64,000 bases of DNA from Methylophilus sp. 5 (GTDB lineage: Bacteria; Pseudomonadota; Gammaproteobacteria; Burkholderiales; Methylophilaceae), in NCBI RefSeq assembly GCF_000515275.1, contig NZ_KI911560.1, forward strand, positions 930,001 through 994,000, in the 5' to 3' direction. The notes beneath the pieces were generated by a model. It saw nothing but the letters and a program-made list of their open reading frames with translations, was not told the origin of the DNA and did not search any database. Shown here one piece after another: positions 1 through 9,172 of this stretch (the first letter of the stretch is position 1; every line of letters begins with the position of its first letter). The position numbers and the translations under genes were made by a program.

Positions 1-19
1 TCCCGTTACGGTAACGGGA
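1..19. repeat. Perfect palindrome in a GTTAC/GTAAC-rich tract
   Basis: TCCCGTTACGGTAACGGGA is a perfect 9-bp inverted repeat around one base. Further GTTACG/CGTAAC-like words follow up to about base 165. The tract lies inside the open gpA frame. In P2-type elements the nick site lies within gene A, so an origin role is possible but unproven. Confidence 0.5.
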
Positions 20-1282
20 ACTGCCGCTGTAACGGATACGGTTACCGTTACAGAGGTTTCAAAGGATTATCAACGTAAGGTAACAGGCATTCTAAACAGG
101 CTTTGCGATGACAAGTGGTGGCGTACTACGTTACGTAACATAACGATACGTACCGTAGAGAAATACGGTATCGATTTAGGAATGGTCCATAAACATGCCA
201 ACATATACGTTAGTAACGAATCGTTCGAGCGCATCAAACAACAAAAGCGCCGTAACAAACGAAAGCTCGAAAATACATTTCTTGTAAACGAAGAGGGAGA
301 AGAATTTAGCCTTCTCGACCTTGCCGAACACTCATTGGCAAATCCAAAAAATCGCCGTCACGAGATCATGACGCGCGTTGCTGGCATGGAAGAAATTGCA
401 AAACGGTATGGTTTTTCAGGTATGTTTTACACGATCACTTGCCCATCAAGAATGCATGCACGCTTATCTGCATCTGGAGATGCTAATCCAAAATATGATG
501 GTACAACTCCACGTCAAGCTCAAAAATACCTCGTCAAACTATGGTCGCTAATACGAGCAAAACTTGCTCGTATGGGTATTCTTTACTATGGGATCAGAGT
601 GGCCGAACCACATCATGATGCAACCCCGCATTGGCATTTGTTGTTATTCGTATGTCCTGAGCATGCCGAAAAACTTACTTCAGTTTTACGCGAATATGCT
701 TTACGTGACAGCCCTGACGAAGCTGGTGCGGACAAACATCGTTTTGAAGATGTGAAGATTGATTTTTCCATCGGGCGGGCAACAGGTTATATCGCTAAGT
801 ACATCAGTAAATCCATAGATGGTTATGGATTAGAAGAGGATCTTTATGGAACTGAAGCAAATACTGCTGCTGAACGAATCGTAGCTTGGGCTTCCGTATG
901 GAAGATCCGTCAATTTCAGACAGTTGGAGGCCCTCCTGTGACCGTATGGCGAGAGTTAAGACGAATTTCAGGGGAAGGTCTTACTGGGGTTATAAAACAA
1001 GCCCATACCGCTGCCGATAATAAAAAATGGGGAGACTTCATTGAAGCCATGGGTGGCCCATTCGCTAAACGCAAAGAACGCCCTATTCAGGTCTTACGCA
1101 CTTGGAGTGATGAGCCTAATCGTTATCAAGAGCCTAAAGGCTACAAAATCACAGGTGTTGAAGCTGAAAACGTAAGTGTACTCACTAGATTACATAAATG
1201 GACTGTTAAGTCGGTAAGCGATACCGAGAAATCGAATCTAGAGCAAGGGGTCTTTGAAAAAATAAGGGCCAACGGCCCTTAG
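2..1282 (+). CDS. Phage-type replication endonuclease (gpA family, HUH), 5'-truncated by window edge
   Basis: The frame is open from base 2 with no stop, and residues encoded before the first ATG (182) fit the gpA family (a Leu-Cys-Asp-Asp-x-Trp-Trp stretch), so the true start lies left of the window. Visible motifs are the HUH metal-binding PHWHLLLF near base 630 and the YIAKYISKS helix near base 790, whose two tyrosines would nick DNA and hold it covalently. Known role of the family: rolling-circle replication initiation in P2-like phages and satellites. The C-terminus ends cleanly at a TAG. No capsid, tail or integrase gene is visible, so the host element (prophage, satellite or plasmid-like island) cannot be named. 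Confidence 0.85.
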   Translation, partial: PVTVTGTAAVTDTVTVTEVSKDYQRKVTGILNRLCDDKWWRTTLRNITIRTVEKYGIDLGMVHKHANIYVSNESFERIKQQKRRNKRKLENTFLVNEEGEEFSLLDLAEHSLANPKNRRHEIMTRVAGMEEIAKRYGFSGMFYTITCPSRMHARLSASGDANPKYDGTTPRQAQKYLVKLWSLIRAKLARMGILYYGIRVAEPHHDATPHWHLLLFVCPEHAEKLTSVLREYALRDSPDEAGADKHRFEDVKIDFSIGRATGYIAKYISKSIDGYGLEEDLYGTEANTAAERIVAWASVWKIRQFQTVGGPPVTVWRELRRISGEGLTGVIKQAHTAADNKKWGDFIEAMGGPFAKRKERPIQVLRTWSDEPNRYQEPKGYKITGVEAENVSVLTRLHKWTVKSVSDTEKSNLEQGVFEKIRANGP

Positions 1283-1340
1283 GTTTACTTGGAGTACTGT
1301 CAATAACTGTACTGGATCTTATTTTTAAATAAAATTTCAA

Positions 1341-1385
1341 ACTTCCGGTTTTATTACCTACAATTGTGGTAGATTAATCGGAAGT
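1341..1385. promoter_or_regulatory. Candidate operator/promoter region ahead of the XRE-ImmA pair
   Basis: An ACTTCCG ... CGGAAGT inverted repeat (1341-1347 and 1379-1385) encloses an AT-centred dyad CTACAATTGTGG. It lies just upstream of the gene at 1403, in the only gap before the two-gene XRE unit. Autoregulation by the downstream XRE protein is inferred. Confidence 0.3.
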
Positions 1386-1402
1386 CACCTAAGGTCCTTA
1401 AA

Positions 1403-2077
1403 ATGTTAACGAATCCACATGCATCAAACTGTAAAGTTATAACTGATCCAGTAGAGGTTGAAGCCTATCTAAATGAGCTAGAGCCAAACCTAAACGAAAG
1501 TATTTTCCGTGAAGCAAATTTAAGAGGTTACGAGGCTCGGCAAGAAGCAACTCCTGCTCATGCACCAACGGCAGCTGGTACTTATCATTGGCACGCTTTT
1601 ATTCCAGCCTTAAGAACCTCATTAATAGTTAAAGGGTGGCACAAAAAAGACTTCAAAAACTGCCCTATGATTGTTTCTCCATCCAAAGACATCATGATCA
1701 TAGTTATGACAGGAAATATAGATACAGGTAAGGAATTTGGGGATCCGTCAAATCAAGCCAGTAAAGGTGCTGTCGTTGATAATGCAGTTGCAATTAATCA
1801 ACAGTACGAACTATTTGAAAATGCAGCCTTATCAAAATTAAAAAAAGGGATCTCCGGCACTCAGCTTTGGGTGCTTCTATACCACGTTGAGAAATCTAAA
1901 AGCGGTGATAAAGAGATAAGAGCAGAATTATCATTGCCATCGAAATTCAAAAATAAGAAAATTATGGATTGGGCAACTCGATTAATCTTCAAACCAATTA
2001 TATTAGATCCGGGTGTTTTAATCGAAAAACCCAAACCTACGCCGCCGATAGACATACCAATTGAACGAAGATTGTAA
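1403..2077 (+). CDS. Uncharacterised protein paired with XRE/ImmA-IrrE gene
   Basis: This is a 224-residue protein that I cannot assign to a named domain. It has no signal peptide or membrane segment. The middle holds a compact predicted alpha/beta part, with conserved-looking words such as YHWHAFIPALRT and GTQLWVLLYH. The C-terminus is proline-rich and likely disordered. It ends 9 bp before the XRE/ImmA gene on the same strand, so the two are probably co-transcribed. I recall similar proteins preceding XRE-ImmA genes elsewhere, which suggests a two-component regulatory or toxin-antitoxin-like module. That pairing is a recollection and the function is unknown. The A+T-rich codon use resembles the neighbouring island genes and differs from the core genes after 5.2 kb. 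Confidence 0.75.
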   Translation: MLTNPHASNCKVITDPVEVEAYLNELEPNLNESIFREANLRGYEARQEATPAHAPTAAGTYHWHAFIPALRTSLIVKGWHKKDFKNCPMIVSPSKDIMIIVMTGNIDTGKEFGDPSNQASKGAVVDNAVAINQQYELFENAALSKLKKGISGTQLWVLLYHVEKSKSGDKEIRAELSLPSKFKNKKIMDWATRLIFKPIILDPGVLIEKPKPTPPIDIPIERRL

Positions 2078-2086
2078 TGAGAAGAA

Positions 2087-3187
2087 ATGATTAATCCCAA
2101 TAGACTACAATTTGCAAGAATTAGGCGAGCGTGGTCTAAAGCAAAACTTGCAAAAGAACTTGGTATTGAGGTGCGCTCTATTCAGGGGTATGAGTTAGGG
2201 GAATACTGTCCTGAAGAACAGAGACTAGAAGCTATTGCGTTAGCTTTGAATTTCCCAAAAAACTTTTTCCTCGGCCCTGACCTACCCCTAATTAATGAAA
2301 CAACAGCATCGTTTAGATCAATGTCTAAAATGAGTGCAACCATAAAAAATAGTGCATTAAGTGCTGGGACTTTAGCTTTTCTTCTTAATGAATTCATTGA
2401 ATCTAAATTTAAACTGCCAGAAGCAGATTTGCCAGACTTAGGAGATTTGAGTCCTGAAGATGCCGCATCATCAATTCGACGCATCTGGGGATTAGGGGAG
2501 GCACCGATAGGTAATTTGATTCATTTACTTGAATCACGCGGCATTAGAGTTTACTCATTAGCTATTAATGCTAGAGAGGTCGATGCATTCAGCGTTTGGC
2601 ACAACAACAAACCTTTTATCTTTTTAAATACGTACAAATCCGCAGAACATAGTCGATTCGATGCCGCTCATGAATTAGGGCACCTATTAAGAGACAGGCA
2701 CAATATGTTGCATGGGAACTCTCATAGTCCGCAAATGGAAAGAGAAGCTAATTTATTTGCTTCATCTTTTTTAATGCCCAGAACAAGTGTTATTGCCCAC
2801 GCCCCAAATGTACCTACAATCGATAAATTAATAAACCTAAAGGACATTTGGGGAGTATCACTTGCAGCTTTAGCATATAGAATGAATCAGCTGTCGTTGT
2901 TCAGCGAGTGGAATTATCGCAACTTATGTATTCAGATTGCCAAAAAAGGCTATCGCACGAATGAACCCAATCCAATAAGAAGAGAAATGTCTCAGACATT
3001 GTCGAAGGTATTTGAGCTTCTAAAAGAGGACGGTATTACAAAGCTCAATATTGCGAATACTCTCAATATTGAATCAGACGAAATCGACAATTTAACCTTT
3101 GGTTTAATGATTTCTGGTTTAGCTGCGTCAGATAATCCAGTGACAACTACTGTTCATAACAAGCCAACTTTAACATTGGTTAAATAA
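2087..3187 (+). CDS. XRE-family regulator with ImmA/IrrE-type metallopeptidase domain
   Basis: A 366-residue protein. Residues ~5-65 form a helix-turn-helix of the XRE type (AKLAKELGIEVRSIQGYELG). Residues ~165-260 carry a zincin domain with the catalytic motif HELGH, followed by a glutamate in MEREANLFASSFLMP, as in COG2856 proteins. Family members such as ImmA of ICEBs1 cleave repressors and control mobile-element induction or antitoxin stability. A C-terminal helical extension follows. It is preceded by its uncharacterised partner (9-bp gap) and converges with the next operon (2-bp gap at 3187/3190). Its own substrate is unknown. A role in controlling the element carrying the gpA gene is inferred. 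Confidence 0.88.
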   Translation: MINPNRLQFARIRRAWSKAKLAKELGIEVRSIQGYELGEYCPEEQRLEAIALALNFPKNFFLGPDLPLINETTASFRSMSKMSATIKNSALSAGTLAFLLNEFIESKFKLPEADLPDLGDLSPEDAASSIRRIWGLGEAPIGNLIHLLESRGIRVYSLAINAREVDAFSVWHNNKPFIFLNTYKSAEHSRFDAAHELGHLLRDRHNMLHGNSHSPQMEREANLFASSFLMPRTSVIAHAPNVPTIDKLINLKDIWGVSLAALAYRMNQLSLFSEWNYRNLCIQIAKKGYRTNEPNPIRREMSQTLSKVFELLKEDGITKLNIANTLNIESDEIDNLTFGLMISGLAASDNPVTTTVHNKPTLTLVK

Positions 3188-3189
3188 TC

Positions 3190-3813
3190 TTATTCACTTT
3201 CAATTGTATTCAAATACTCAGCGATTACATCACCATGGCATGCGGCTGGTTTGCAATGGCACCCAAGCCTCATTCCCTTAAGTTTATGTAAGGCCTTTTT
3301 CTTTGCTGGATCAGTTAATATCTTTTTATAAAAGAAATCTCTATATTTTTCAATTACTTCAGCGCGTTCACCATCTCGCCCTATTATGTACGGATTACCC
3401 CAAGGGCCTTTACGCCCAATATATACATCGAATTCATCCCCCCTATCTTTATTAGCAACTTTTGTTGTTCTAACTGGGATAATTTTGTAGGGTTTTTTAG
3501 CGCAAAGTACGGCATGCACAAATTTATTAAGTTCTTCGCCATCCCAGAAAATAATGCTATGTGTGACTTTATCAAGGATAGAATTGACCTCCTTATCAGT
3601 GATGTCTCCTGAGCCAATTACCTGCAAAACATGTAAAGAAAAATTCTTTTCTATAAGCCGATTATTATCATCGATTGCTATGATGATGAAATCATTAAAG
3701 CCATCCAAAACATTAGCAATCTTACTAAGAAAAAAATCTTTTTCTGCGAAACGACTTGGATAAGCTATGAGAACAATATTGTCATGAACAGAAAATAAAT
3801 CTTCACTAAACAA
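3190..3813 (-). CDS. DUF4326 protein with N-terminal SLOG-like region
   Basis: A 207-residue protein. The C-terminal ~85 residues match DUF4326: VYIGRKGPWGNPY, an Arg/Glu helix, then LGCHCKPAACHGD with clustered Cys and His. The N-terminal ~115 residues look like a Rossmann-type domain (IVLIAYPSRF early, VIGSGD in the middle, HSIIFWDG later). This could be a YspA/SLOG-type nucleotide-binding domain, which I judge tentatively. It is the last gene of a three-gene operon and overlaps the upstream DUF488 gene by 8 bp. Function is unknown. SLOG domains are known in nucleotide-signal conflict systems, and a defence or nucleotide-processing role is inferred. Confidence 0.78.
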   Translation of the reverse strand: MFSEDLFSVHDNIVLIAYPSRFAEKDFFLSKIANVLDGFNDFIIIAIDDNNRLIEKNFSLHVLQVIGSGDITDKEVNSILDKVTHSIIFWDGEELNKFVHAVLCAKKPYKIIPVRTTKVANKDRGDEFDVYIGRKGPWGNPYIIGRDGERAEVIEKYRDFFYKKILTDPAKKKALHKLKGMRLGCHCKPAACHGDVIAEYLNTIESE

Positions 3814-4249
3814 GATGCTTTACCTCTAAAGATCCGCCCCATTTGCTATTCAGATATTCAACAACCAATCTTCGATGACAATGATGTGGTTGCTTTTCAC
3901 TGCACAATAAGCAAGCATTATCAAAATATGTAGCTTCAAACAGACTCTCTACTCTTCGTTTTTCCATCAAGTTAATAAACTTTTCTTCATAGACAGACCA
4001 TGCACCATTACCTTTTTTGTAAGGGTCTAATATCTCTTTAGTCGGCGCCAACTCTGGCAGATGTATATATTCAGCCTTACAAATCTCATTAAGAAAAAAT
4101 TTCAGATCTTCTTTTTTGGCATACCCAGCTAACTGAGAAACATTATTTAATCGGACATCAATTAACTTCTGAACGCCAGCATTTCTTAAACTTGAAAAGA
4201 AGCTTTTTGCTGTTGTTTGTGTAAACCCAATAGTCAAAATTTTTGTCAT
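3806..4249 (-). CDS. DUF488 domain protein
   Basis: A 147-residue single-domain protein. The N-terminal TIGFTQTTAKSFFSSLRNAGVQKLIDVR and the C-terminal CLLCSEKQPHHCHR are the two diagnostic blocks of DUF488 (the Cys-x-Glu and His-Cys-His-Arg signatures). The biochemical role of the family is not established. The gene overlaps the upstream dual-OB gene by 4 bp (ATGA) and the downstream DUF4326 gene by 8 bp, so the three are translationally coupled and probably made in fixed ratio. Like DUF4326, it ends in a Cys/His cluster that could bind metal or a nucleotide. Confidence 0.85.
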   Translation of the reverse strand: MTKILTIGFTQTTAKSFFSSLRNAGVQKLIDVRLNNVSQLAGYAKKEDLKFFLNEICKAEYIHLPELAPTKEILDPYKKGNGAWSVYEEKFINLMEKRRVESLFEATYFDNACLLCSEKQPHHCHRRLVVEYLNSKWGGSLEVKHLV

Positions 4250-4989
4250 TTATAACTTCGAATTTCTTGTAGGTAATGTGGAAAAGTATAAATACCATTA
4301 ACTTGAAGCCAAAATCCCATACGATCACCTTGCTGAAATGCTCTGCTTAAACCAACTCTGAGATAAACATCAGATTGTTGCTGTATAAAATGATTCACTT
4401 CTGCTACTGAGGCATTTATATCTCTGGATTTTTCAATAATGTAATTAAAAAAACCAAAATCAGTTATAGCTAAATATCTAAAATCTTGTCCAGCATAGTC
4501 GGTAAAATGAATTTGAATTTTTCGATCTTCAAAAGTATTTCTGACAATTTCTAAATGTGCGACGGGCACTTTAACTGTAATGATAGATGATTTAATACTT
4601 TTCGCTTGGCTTACATCAATATGCTTAGGTGATGCTAGTGGAACACCAAAGCCTTGTATCACAGATTGTTGATTAGTTAGCTTGAGAACATTTAAAAACT
4701 GATCTGAAGTACAAGGTCCTTCAAGTTTGGGTGCACTCCATATACGATCTTCTCTGTGAGGCATTGATATAGGCGGGGTAGTGCTAAAGTCACCAGAAAT
4801 GATACTCCCCGCCAATATATTGTATTTCTTACATTCCGTCTGATTAATGTACCTTGTCTTATTTGAGCCATCCCCGCGCAAAAAAAGCGGTCTTATACAT
4901 TCCCCTGTTTGAATATCTACACCAGCTATACAAACATCATTATTGCCTTCTCTGAACCTTGTTAAGTCAGTGATTATTAGCTGATTCAT
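4246..4989 (-). CDS. Dual OB-domain-like protein, first gene of coupled operon
   Basis: A 247-residue soluble protein. The opening IITDLTRFREGNNDVCIAGVD and the following ECIRPL are what I recall for 'dual OB domain-containing' proteins, a family with two tandem OB folds thought to bind nucleic acid or nucleotides. The C-terminus (YLRVGLSRAF, FWLQVNGIYTFP) fits the end of that family. It has a purine-rich ribosome site (GAGGGGAT) ahead of the ATG and a plausible sigma-70 promoter at 5022-5050. It leads the DUF488-DUF4326 operon next to a tRNA gene. The family assignment is by memory and is moderately sure. The operon's function is unknown. Confidence 0.72.
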   Translation of the reverse strand: MNQLIITDLTRFREGNNDVCIAGVDIQTGECIRPLFLRGDGSNKTRYINQTECKKYNILAGSIISGDFSTTPPISMPHREDRIWSAPKLEGPCTSDQFLNVLKLTNQQSVIQGFGVPLASPKHIDVSQAKSIKSSIITVKVPVAHLEIVRNTFEDRKIQIHFTDYAGQDFRYLAITDFGFFNYIIEKSRDINASVAEVNHFIQQQSDVYLRVGLSRAFQQGDRMGFWLQVNGIYTFPHYLQEIRSYK

Positions 4990-5021
4990 TCTTAATTATC
5001 CCCTCTGAATTTTATTAAGTT

Positions 5022-5050
5022 ATTGTACGAAATAAATTCATGAACTTGAA
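5022..5050 (-). promoter_or_regulatory. Candidate sigma-70 promoter of the dual-OB operon
   Basis: On the minus strand, TTCAAG and TACAAT are separated by 17 bp, about 35 bp upstream of the ATG at 4989. No other promoter-like pair is as good in this gap. Predicted from sequence only. Confidence 0.4.
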
Positions 5051-5090
5051 TAATAGTTAATGACAATCATAAATAAATGAGCCAGATACT

Positions 5091-5111
5091 GGCTACTATA
5101 CGGCTACTATA
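5091..5111. repeat. Tandem 10-mer GGCTACTATA
   Basis: GGCTACTATA occurs at 5091-5100 and again at 5102-5111. The pair lies between the accessory operon and the tRNA terminator, where recombinase arm-type sites or a replication-protein site could sit. No function can be assigned. Confidence 0.5.
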
Positions 5112-5146
5112 AAAAACTAAAGGGTTACGAATTACCGTAACCCTTT
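5111..5146 (-). terminator. Rho-independent terminator after tRNA-Ile
   Basis: An 11-bp perfect stem (AAAGGGTTACG at 5119-5129, CGTAACCCTTT at 5136-5146) has a 6-nt loop and is followed on the minus strand by a run of six T. It would end the tRNA transcript and separate it from the accessory operon. Confidence 0.8.
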
Positions 5147-5154
5147 GATTTTAT

Positions 5155-5233
<79 letters not shown>

Positions 5234-5253
5234 GAAAAGCGTTCGATTATAAA

Positions 5254-7203
5254 CTAATCTTGTCCGTTTTCTAAGAAGCTACGCAGGCGCTCAGAGCGCG
5301 TTGGGTGGCGCAGTTTACGCAGTGCTTTGGCTTCAATCTGGCGGATACGTTCACGGGTGACATCAAACTGTTTGCCCACTTCTTCTAGCGTGTGGTCGGT
5401 GTTCATTTCGATACCAAAGCGCATACGCAGTACTTTTGCTTCGCGCGGGGTCAGTGACTCCAGCACTTCACTGGTGGCGTCGCGCAGGCTGGCATATACC
5501 GCTGCGTCCATAGGCGCCAGGGTGGTGTTGTCTTCGATAAAGTCGCCCAAATGGGAGTCTTCGTCGTCACCAATCGGCGTTTCCATCGAAATTGGCTCTT
5601 TGCTGATTTTAAGGATTTTGCGGATTTTTTCTTCCGGCATTTCCATTTTTTCAGCCAAGGTGGCCGGATCAGGTTCGAGGCCGGTTTCTTGCAGAATCTG
5701 GCGGCTGATACGGTTCATCTTGTTGATGGTTTCGATCATGTGCACCGGGATACGGATGGTGCGTGCCTGGTCAGCGATTGAACGCGTGATGGCCTGGCGA
5801 ATCCACCAGGTGGCGTAAGTTGAAAACTTGTAACCACGGCGGTATTCAAACTTATCCACGGCTTTCATCAGGCCGATGTTGCCTTCTTGAATCAGATCCA
5901 AGAATTGCAGGCCACGGTTGGTGTATTTTTTAGCAATTGAAATCACCAGACGCAGGTTGGCCTCGATCATTTCGCGTTTGGCGCGACGGGCACGGGCTTC
6001 GCCAGTGGTCATTTGTTTGTTGATTTCGCGCAGCTCTTTAATTGGCAAGCCTACGCGAATCTGCAAGTTTTGCAGGCGCTCTTGCTGGTCAAGAATCGAG
6101 TGTCTAAAGCGGCTCAACCGTTCTGCGTAGGCAGGGTTTCCAGCCAACTCACCATCTAACCAGGTCAGGTTAATTTCGTTGCCAACAAAGCTTTTAATAA
6201 ATTGCTGACGCGGCATGCCTGCTTTTTCCACGCAGAAATCCATGATCTTGCGTTCATGCGTGCGCACTTCTTCTACCATGTGGCGCACCTGGTCACACAG
6301 GGCTTCTACTTGTTTGGCAGAAAAACGGAAAGCGGTCAGTTCGTCCAGCACTTGCTGATGCAGGGCTTTGTACTCAGCATCATTGGTGCCTTTGGCTGCG
6401 CGGATGCTGTTCATGGTGGTGTTGGCAGCACGAATCACGGCAAAGCGCGCCAAAACTTCAACCTTGAGTCTGGCCAGTGCTTCGGCGGACAAAGCGGATG
6501 CTTTTGCATCACCATCTTCGTCGTCTTCGTCCTCTTCTTCGTCAGCGGCGTCCTCTTCTTCTGCGTCGGCCACGGCCAATGCATCATCCAAGCCTAGATC
6601 GCTATCAATCAAACCGTCGACCAGATCATCGACACTCATTTCGTCTTTTTCGACTTTATCCACCATGTCCAGCAACTGGGCAATGGTGGTTGGACAGGCG
6701 GCAATGGCCTGCACCATGTGTTTGAGGCCATCTTCGATACGCTTGGCGATCTCAATTTCACCCTCACGCGTTAACAGGTCTACCGTACCCATTTCGCGCA
6801 TGTACATACGTACCGGGTCAGTGGTGCGGCCAAACTCGGAGTCTACCGTTGCCAACGCCTGCTCAGCTTCTTCTGCGGCATCTTCGTCAGTCACAGCAGG
6901 TGGTGCATCAGACATCAACAAGACTTCGGCATCCGGCGCTTCTTCATACACCTGGATACCCATGTCATTGATCATGCCGATAATGCTCTCGATCTGCTCG
7001 GAGTCTTGCACGTCATCGGGCAGGTGGTCATTAATTTCGGCGTAGGTCAAATAACCGCGCTCTTTACCCAGAACAATCAGGGTTTTCAGGCGGGTACGAC
7101 GTGCCTCGGCATCCATTGCCTGGGTAGCGGGGTCTTTGTGTGTTTCGACTTCGTTGATTCCGAGTTCTTTGTCTAAACTTTTATCTGCTTTGGGTCTGGC
7201 CAT
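5254..7203 (-). CDS. rpoD: RNA polymerase primary sigma factor RpoD (sigma-70)
   Basis: Housekeeping sigma factor of 649 residues from the ATG at 7203. A GTG four codons earlier overlaps the likely AGAGG ribosome site, so the ATG is preferred. Region 1.1 is near the N-terminus. A strongly acidic insert (Glu/Asp-rich, residues ~205-235) lies in the non-conserved region. Region 2 has the RpoD-type [22 protein letters not shown], and region 4.2 near the C-terminus has [20 protein letters not shown]. Region 1.1 plus the non-conserved region distinguish it from RpoS and RpoH. It is the last gene of the rpsU-yqeY-dnaG-rpoD macromolecular synthesis unit. Confidence 0.97.
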   Translation of the reverse strand: MARPKADKSLDKELGINEVETHKDPATQAMDAEARRTRLKTLIVLGKERGYLTYAEINDHLPDDVQDSEQIESIIGMINDMGIQVYEEAPDAEVLLMSDAPPAVTDEDAAEEAEQALATVDSEFGRTTDPVRMYMREMGTVDLLTREGEIEIAKRIEDGLKHMVQAIAACPTTIAQLLDMVDKVEKDEMSVDDLVDGLIDSDLGLDDALAVADAEEEDAADEEEDEDDEDGDAKASALSAEALARLKVEVLARFAVIRAANTTMNSIRAAKGTNDAEYKALHQQVLDELTAFRFSAKQVEALCDQVRHMVEEVRTHERKIMDFCVEKAGMPRQQFIKSFVGNEINLTWLDGELAGNPAYAERLSRFRHSILDQQERLQNLQIRVGLPIKELREINKQMTTGEARARRAKREMIEANLRLVISIAKKYTNRGLQFLDLIQEGNIGLMKAVDKFEYRRGYKFSTYATWWIRQAITRSIADQARTIRIPVHMIETINKMNRISRQILQETGLEPDPATLAEKMEMPEEKIRKILKISKEPISMETPIGDDEDSHLGDFIEDNTTLAPMDAAVYASLRDATSEVLESLTPREAKVLRMRFGIEMNTDHTLEEVGKQFDVTRERIRQIEAKALRKLRHPTRSERLRSFLENGQD

Positions 7204-7354
7204 GGCCGATTCCACCTCTAAAATGATTGATGCCGAGTGTTGGCTTCTGCTACAGGCACATCACTCGATTTAGCATTACGGGAAACCCTTTATTTTACCA
7301 GATTTTTGCATGTTTTTTAAGCATGTCCATACGGTTTTTAGGGAATAGTGCCGA

Positions 7355-9094
7355 CTAGCGCTTGCTGGTTAACTGTCGCAAGGCCTCGCGCTCAGCATCC
7401 GACAGCGTAGAAAATGGCTTTTCAGTCAGCCGCCCCAACAGGGACTTTTCACGCGCAATGAGCGCCATGTCTGATAATTGGGTACACGCCCCTTCAAATT
7501 CAAGCGTAAAGTCTAAGGTTTCGTCTAATAAAGACAACTCGCGCTGCAATTGGTGTTGCAACACCTCAGAAATATAGGGAGCGATCATTTGCAGCAAAAC
7601 CACCGGCCGCGACTCAGGCTTGGCTATGGCGGCCCTCACCACCACCCGCAACATGTGCTCCTCATCACCCTCGCCAACAATTTCTGCCATCAGCTCAGGC
7701 TTAGCCCATTGCGGACGCATCAGCAATATCAACCCTAAGCGGATATACAGCGATAACGGAGTACGAGAGCGCTGGCGCACGGCCTTTTGCTTGGTTTTAA
7801 CCGGGTCGGGCAATTTGAGCATGCGCTGCATTTCACCCGATGCAAGCCCGGTCATCTCAGCGACCTTTTTGCGTAGCAGCATGGCATAACGCGGCGCCTG
7901 AATCTGCTTGAGGATAGGCTCCGCATCATTTAAAAACTGCACTTTATCCTCTTGCGAAGCCATGGGGTTGTGCTCACTTAAATGCTGAATGATGTATTGC
8001 GACAACGGCATGGCTTTATCCATCTCGGCCTCAAACGCCTCTTTGCCAAACTCGCGTACAAAACTGTCAGGGTCATGCTCGGCAGGCAAAAATAAAAAAC
8101 GCAACTTAAGGCCATCTTTAATCGCTGGCAAGGCATTCATCACTGCGCGCCAGGCGGCGGTGCGCCCGGCTTTGTCGCCATCAAAACTAAATACAATTTC
8201 GTCTGTTTGCCGCATCAACTTGGCAATGTGAAACGGCGTGGTTGCTGTGCCCAACGCGGCTACCGCATACTCAATGCCATATTGCGCGAGCGCCACCACA
8301 TCCATATAGCCTTCAACCACTAGCACCCGGCCCGCATCGCGGATGGCGCGCCGCGCCATAAACAGGCCATACAACTCATGGCCTTTTTGAAACACCGGCG
8401 TTTCTGGCGAGTTGTAATATTTGGGGCTATCTTCCGGGTTAATCACGCGTCCGCCAAACCCAATCACTTCGCCTTTTTGGTTATGAATAGGGAAAATAAT
8501 ACGGTCACGAAACCGGTCATAACGGCGCCCCTGCTCGTTTTGCACCACCAGCCCGGCGGTTTCCAACGCCTCAGCCTCATATTGCGGAAACACCGTCTGC
8601 AAGTTTTGCCAACCGGCCGGGGCATAACCCACCTGAAACTTGGCCGCAACTTGCCCGCTTAACCCGCGCGTTTTCAGGTAATCAATCGCACGCGGCGATT
8701 TTTTGAGCTCTGCCTTGTAATAATTAGCAGCTTGCTGCAGTGTCTCTTGCAAACTTAAGAGCACGGCTTTTGAAGGTGGCGCGGGCTGGCTAGGGTCACG
8801 CTGCTCTTGTGGCACGATCATACCGATCTGCTTGGCCAGGTCGTGAATCGCCTCGACAAAACTGAGGCCGTTGTACTCCATTAAAAAGCTCAGGGCAGAG
8901 CCATGCGCACCACAGCCAAAGCAATGATAGAACTGCTTGGTTGGGCTGACGGTAAAACTGGGGGATTTTTCGTTATGAAACGGACAACAGGCCGAGTAAT
9001 TGGCCCCGGCTTTTTTCAGTGGCACTGCCTTGTCGATCACTTCGACAATATCTACGCGATTAAGCAGTTCTTGAATAAAACTTTCGGGGATCAT
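7355..9094 (-). CDS. dnaG: DNA primase DnaG
   Basis: Makes RNA primers for the replisome with DnaB helicase. Of 579 residues, the N-terminal CHC2 zinc-binding site is visible as Cys37-x2-His40 and Cys58-x2-Cys61. The TOPRIM core follows, with VVEGYMDVVAL (catalytic Glu) and FSFDGDKAGR (Asp pair). The C-terminal ~150 residues form the helicase-interaction region and are the least conserved. Length is normal for the family. It lies between yqeY (78-bp gap) and rpoD (151-bp gap) in the same direction. Confidence 0.97.
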   Translation of the reverse strand: MIPESFIQELLNRVDIVEVIDKAVPLKKAGANYSACCPFHNEKSPSFTVSPTKQFYHCFGCGAHGSALSFLMEYNGLSFVEAIHDLAKQIGMIVPQEQRDPSQPAPPSKAVLLSLQETLQQAANYYKAELKKSPRAIDYLKTRGLSGQVAAKFQVGYAPAGWQNLQTVFPQYEAEALETAGLVVQNEQGRRYDRFRDRIIFPIHNQKGEVIGFGGRVINPEDSPKYYNSPETPVFQKGHELYGLFMARRAIRDAGRVLVVEGYMDVVALAQYGIEYAVAALGTATTPFHIAKLMRQTDEIVFSFDGDKAGRTAAWRAVMNALPAIKDGLKLRFLFLPAEHDPDSFVREFGKEAFEAEMDKAMPLSQYIIQHLSEHNPMASQEDKVQFLNDAEPILKQIQAPRYAMLLRKKVAEMTGLASGEMQRMLKLPDPVKTKQKAVRQRSRTPLSLYIRLGLILLMRPQWAKPELMAEIVGEGDEEHMLRVVVRAAIAKPESRPVVLLQMIAPYISEVLQHQLQRELSLLDETLDFTLEFEGACTQLSDMALIAREKSLLGRLTEKPFSTLSDAEREALRQLTSKR

Positions 9095-9172
9095 AAATGC
9101 AAGTATCGCCTATGCGCACTAAAAAACAAAGGGCGCAAAATGCGCCCCATTGTTTGTGCAGTCATCGTGCAA

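Noticed and set aside
182..1282. Complete gpA-like gene starting at ATG 182
   Set aside because: The frame is open upstream to the window edge and the extra residues fit the family, so the gene is 5'-truncated.
5327..5818. 163-residue reading frame opposite rpoD
   Set aside because: It is Ser/Arg-rich low-complexity translation of the antisense of a highly conserved gene; no ribosome site or family.
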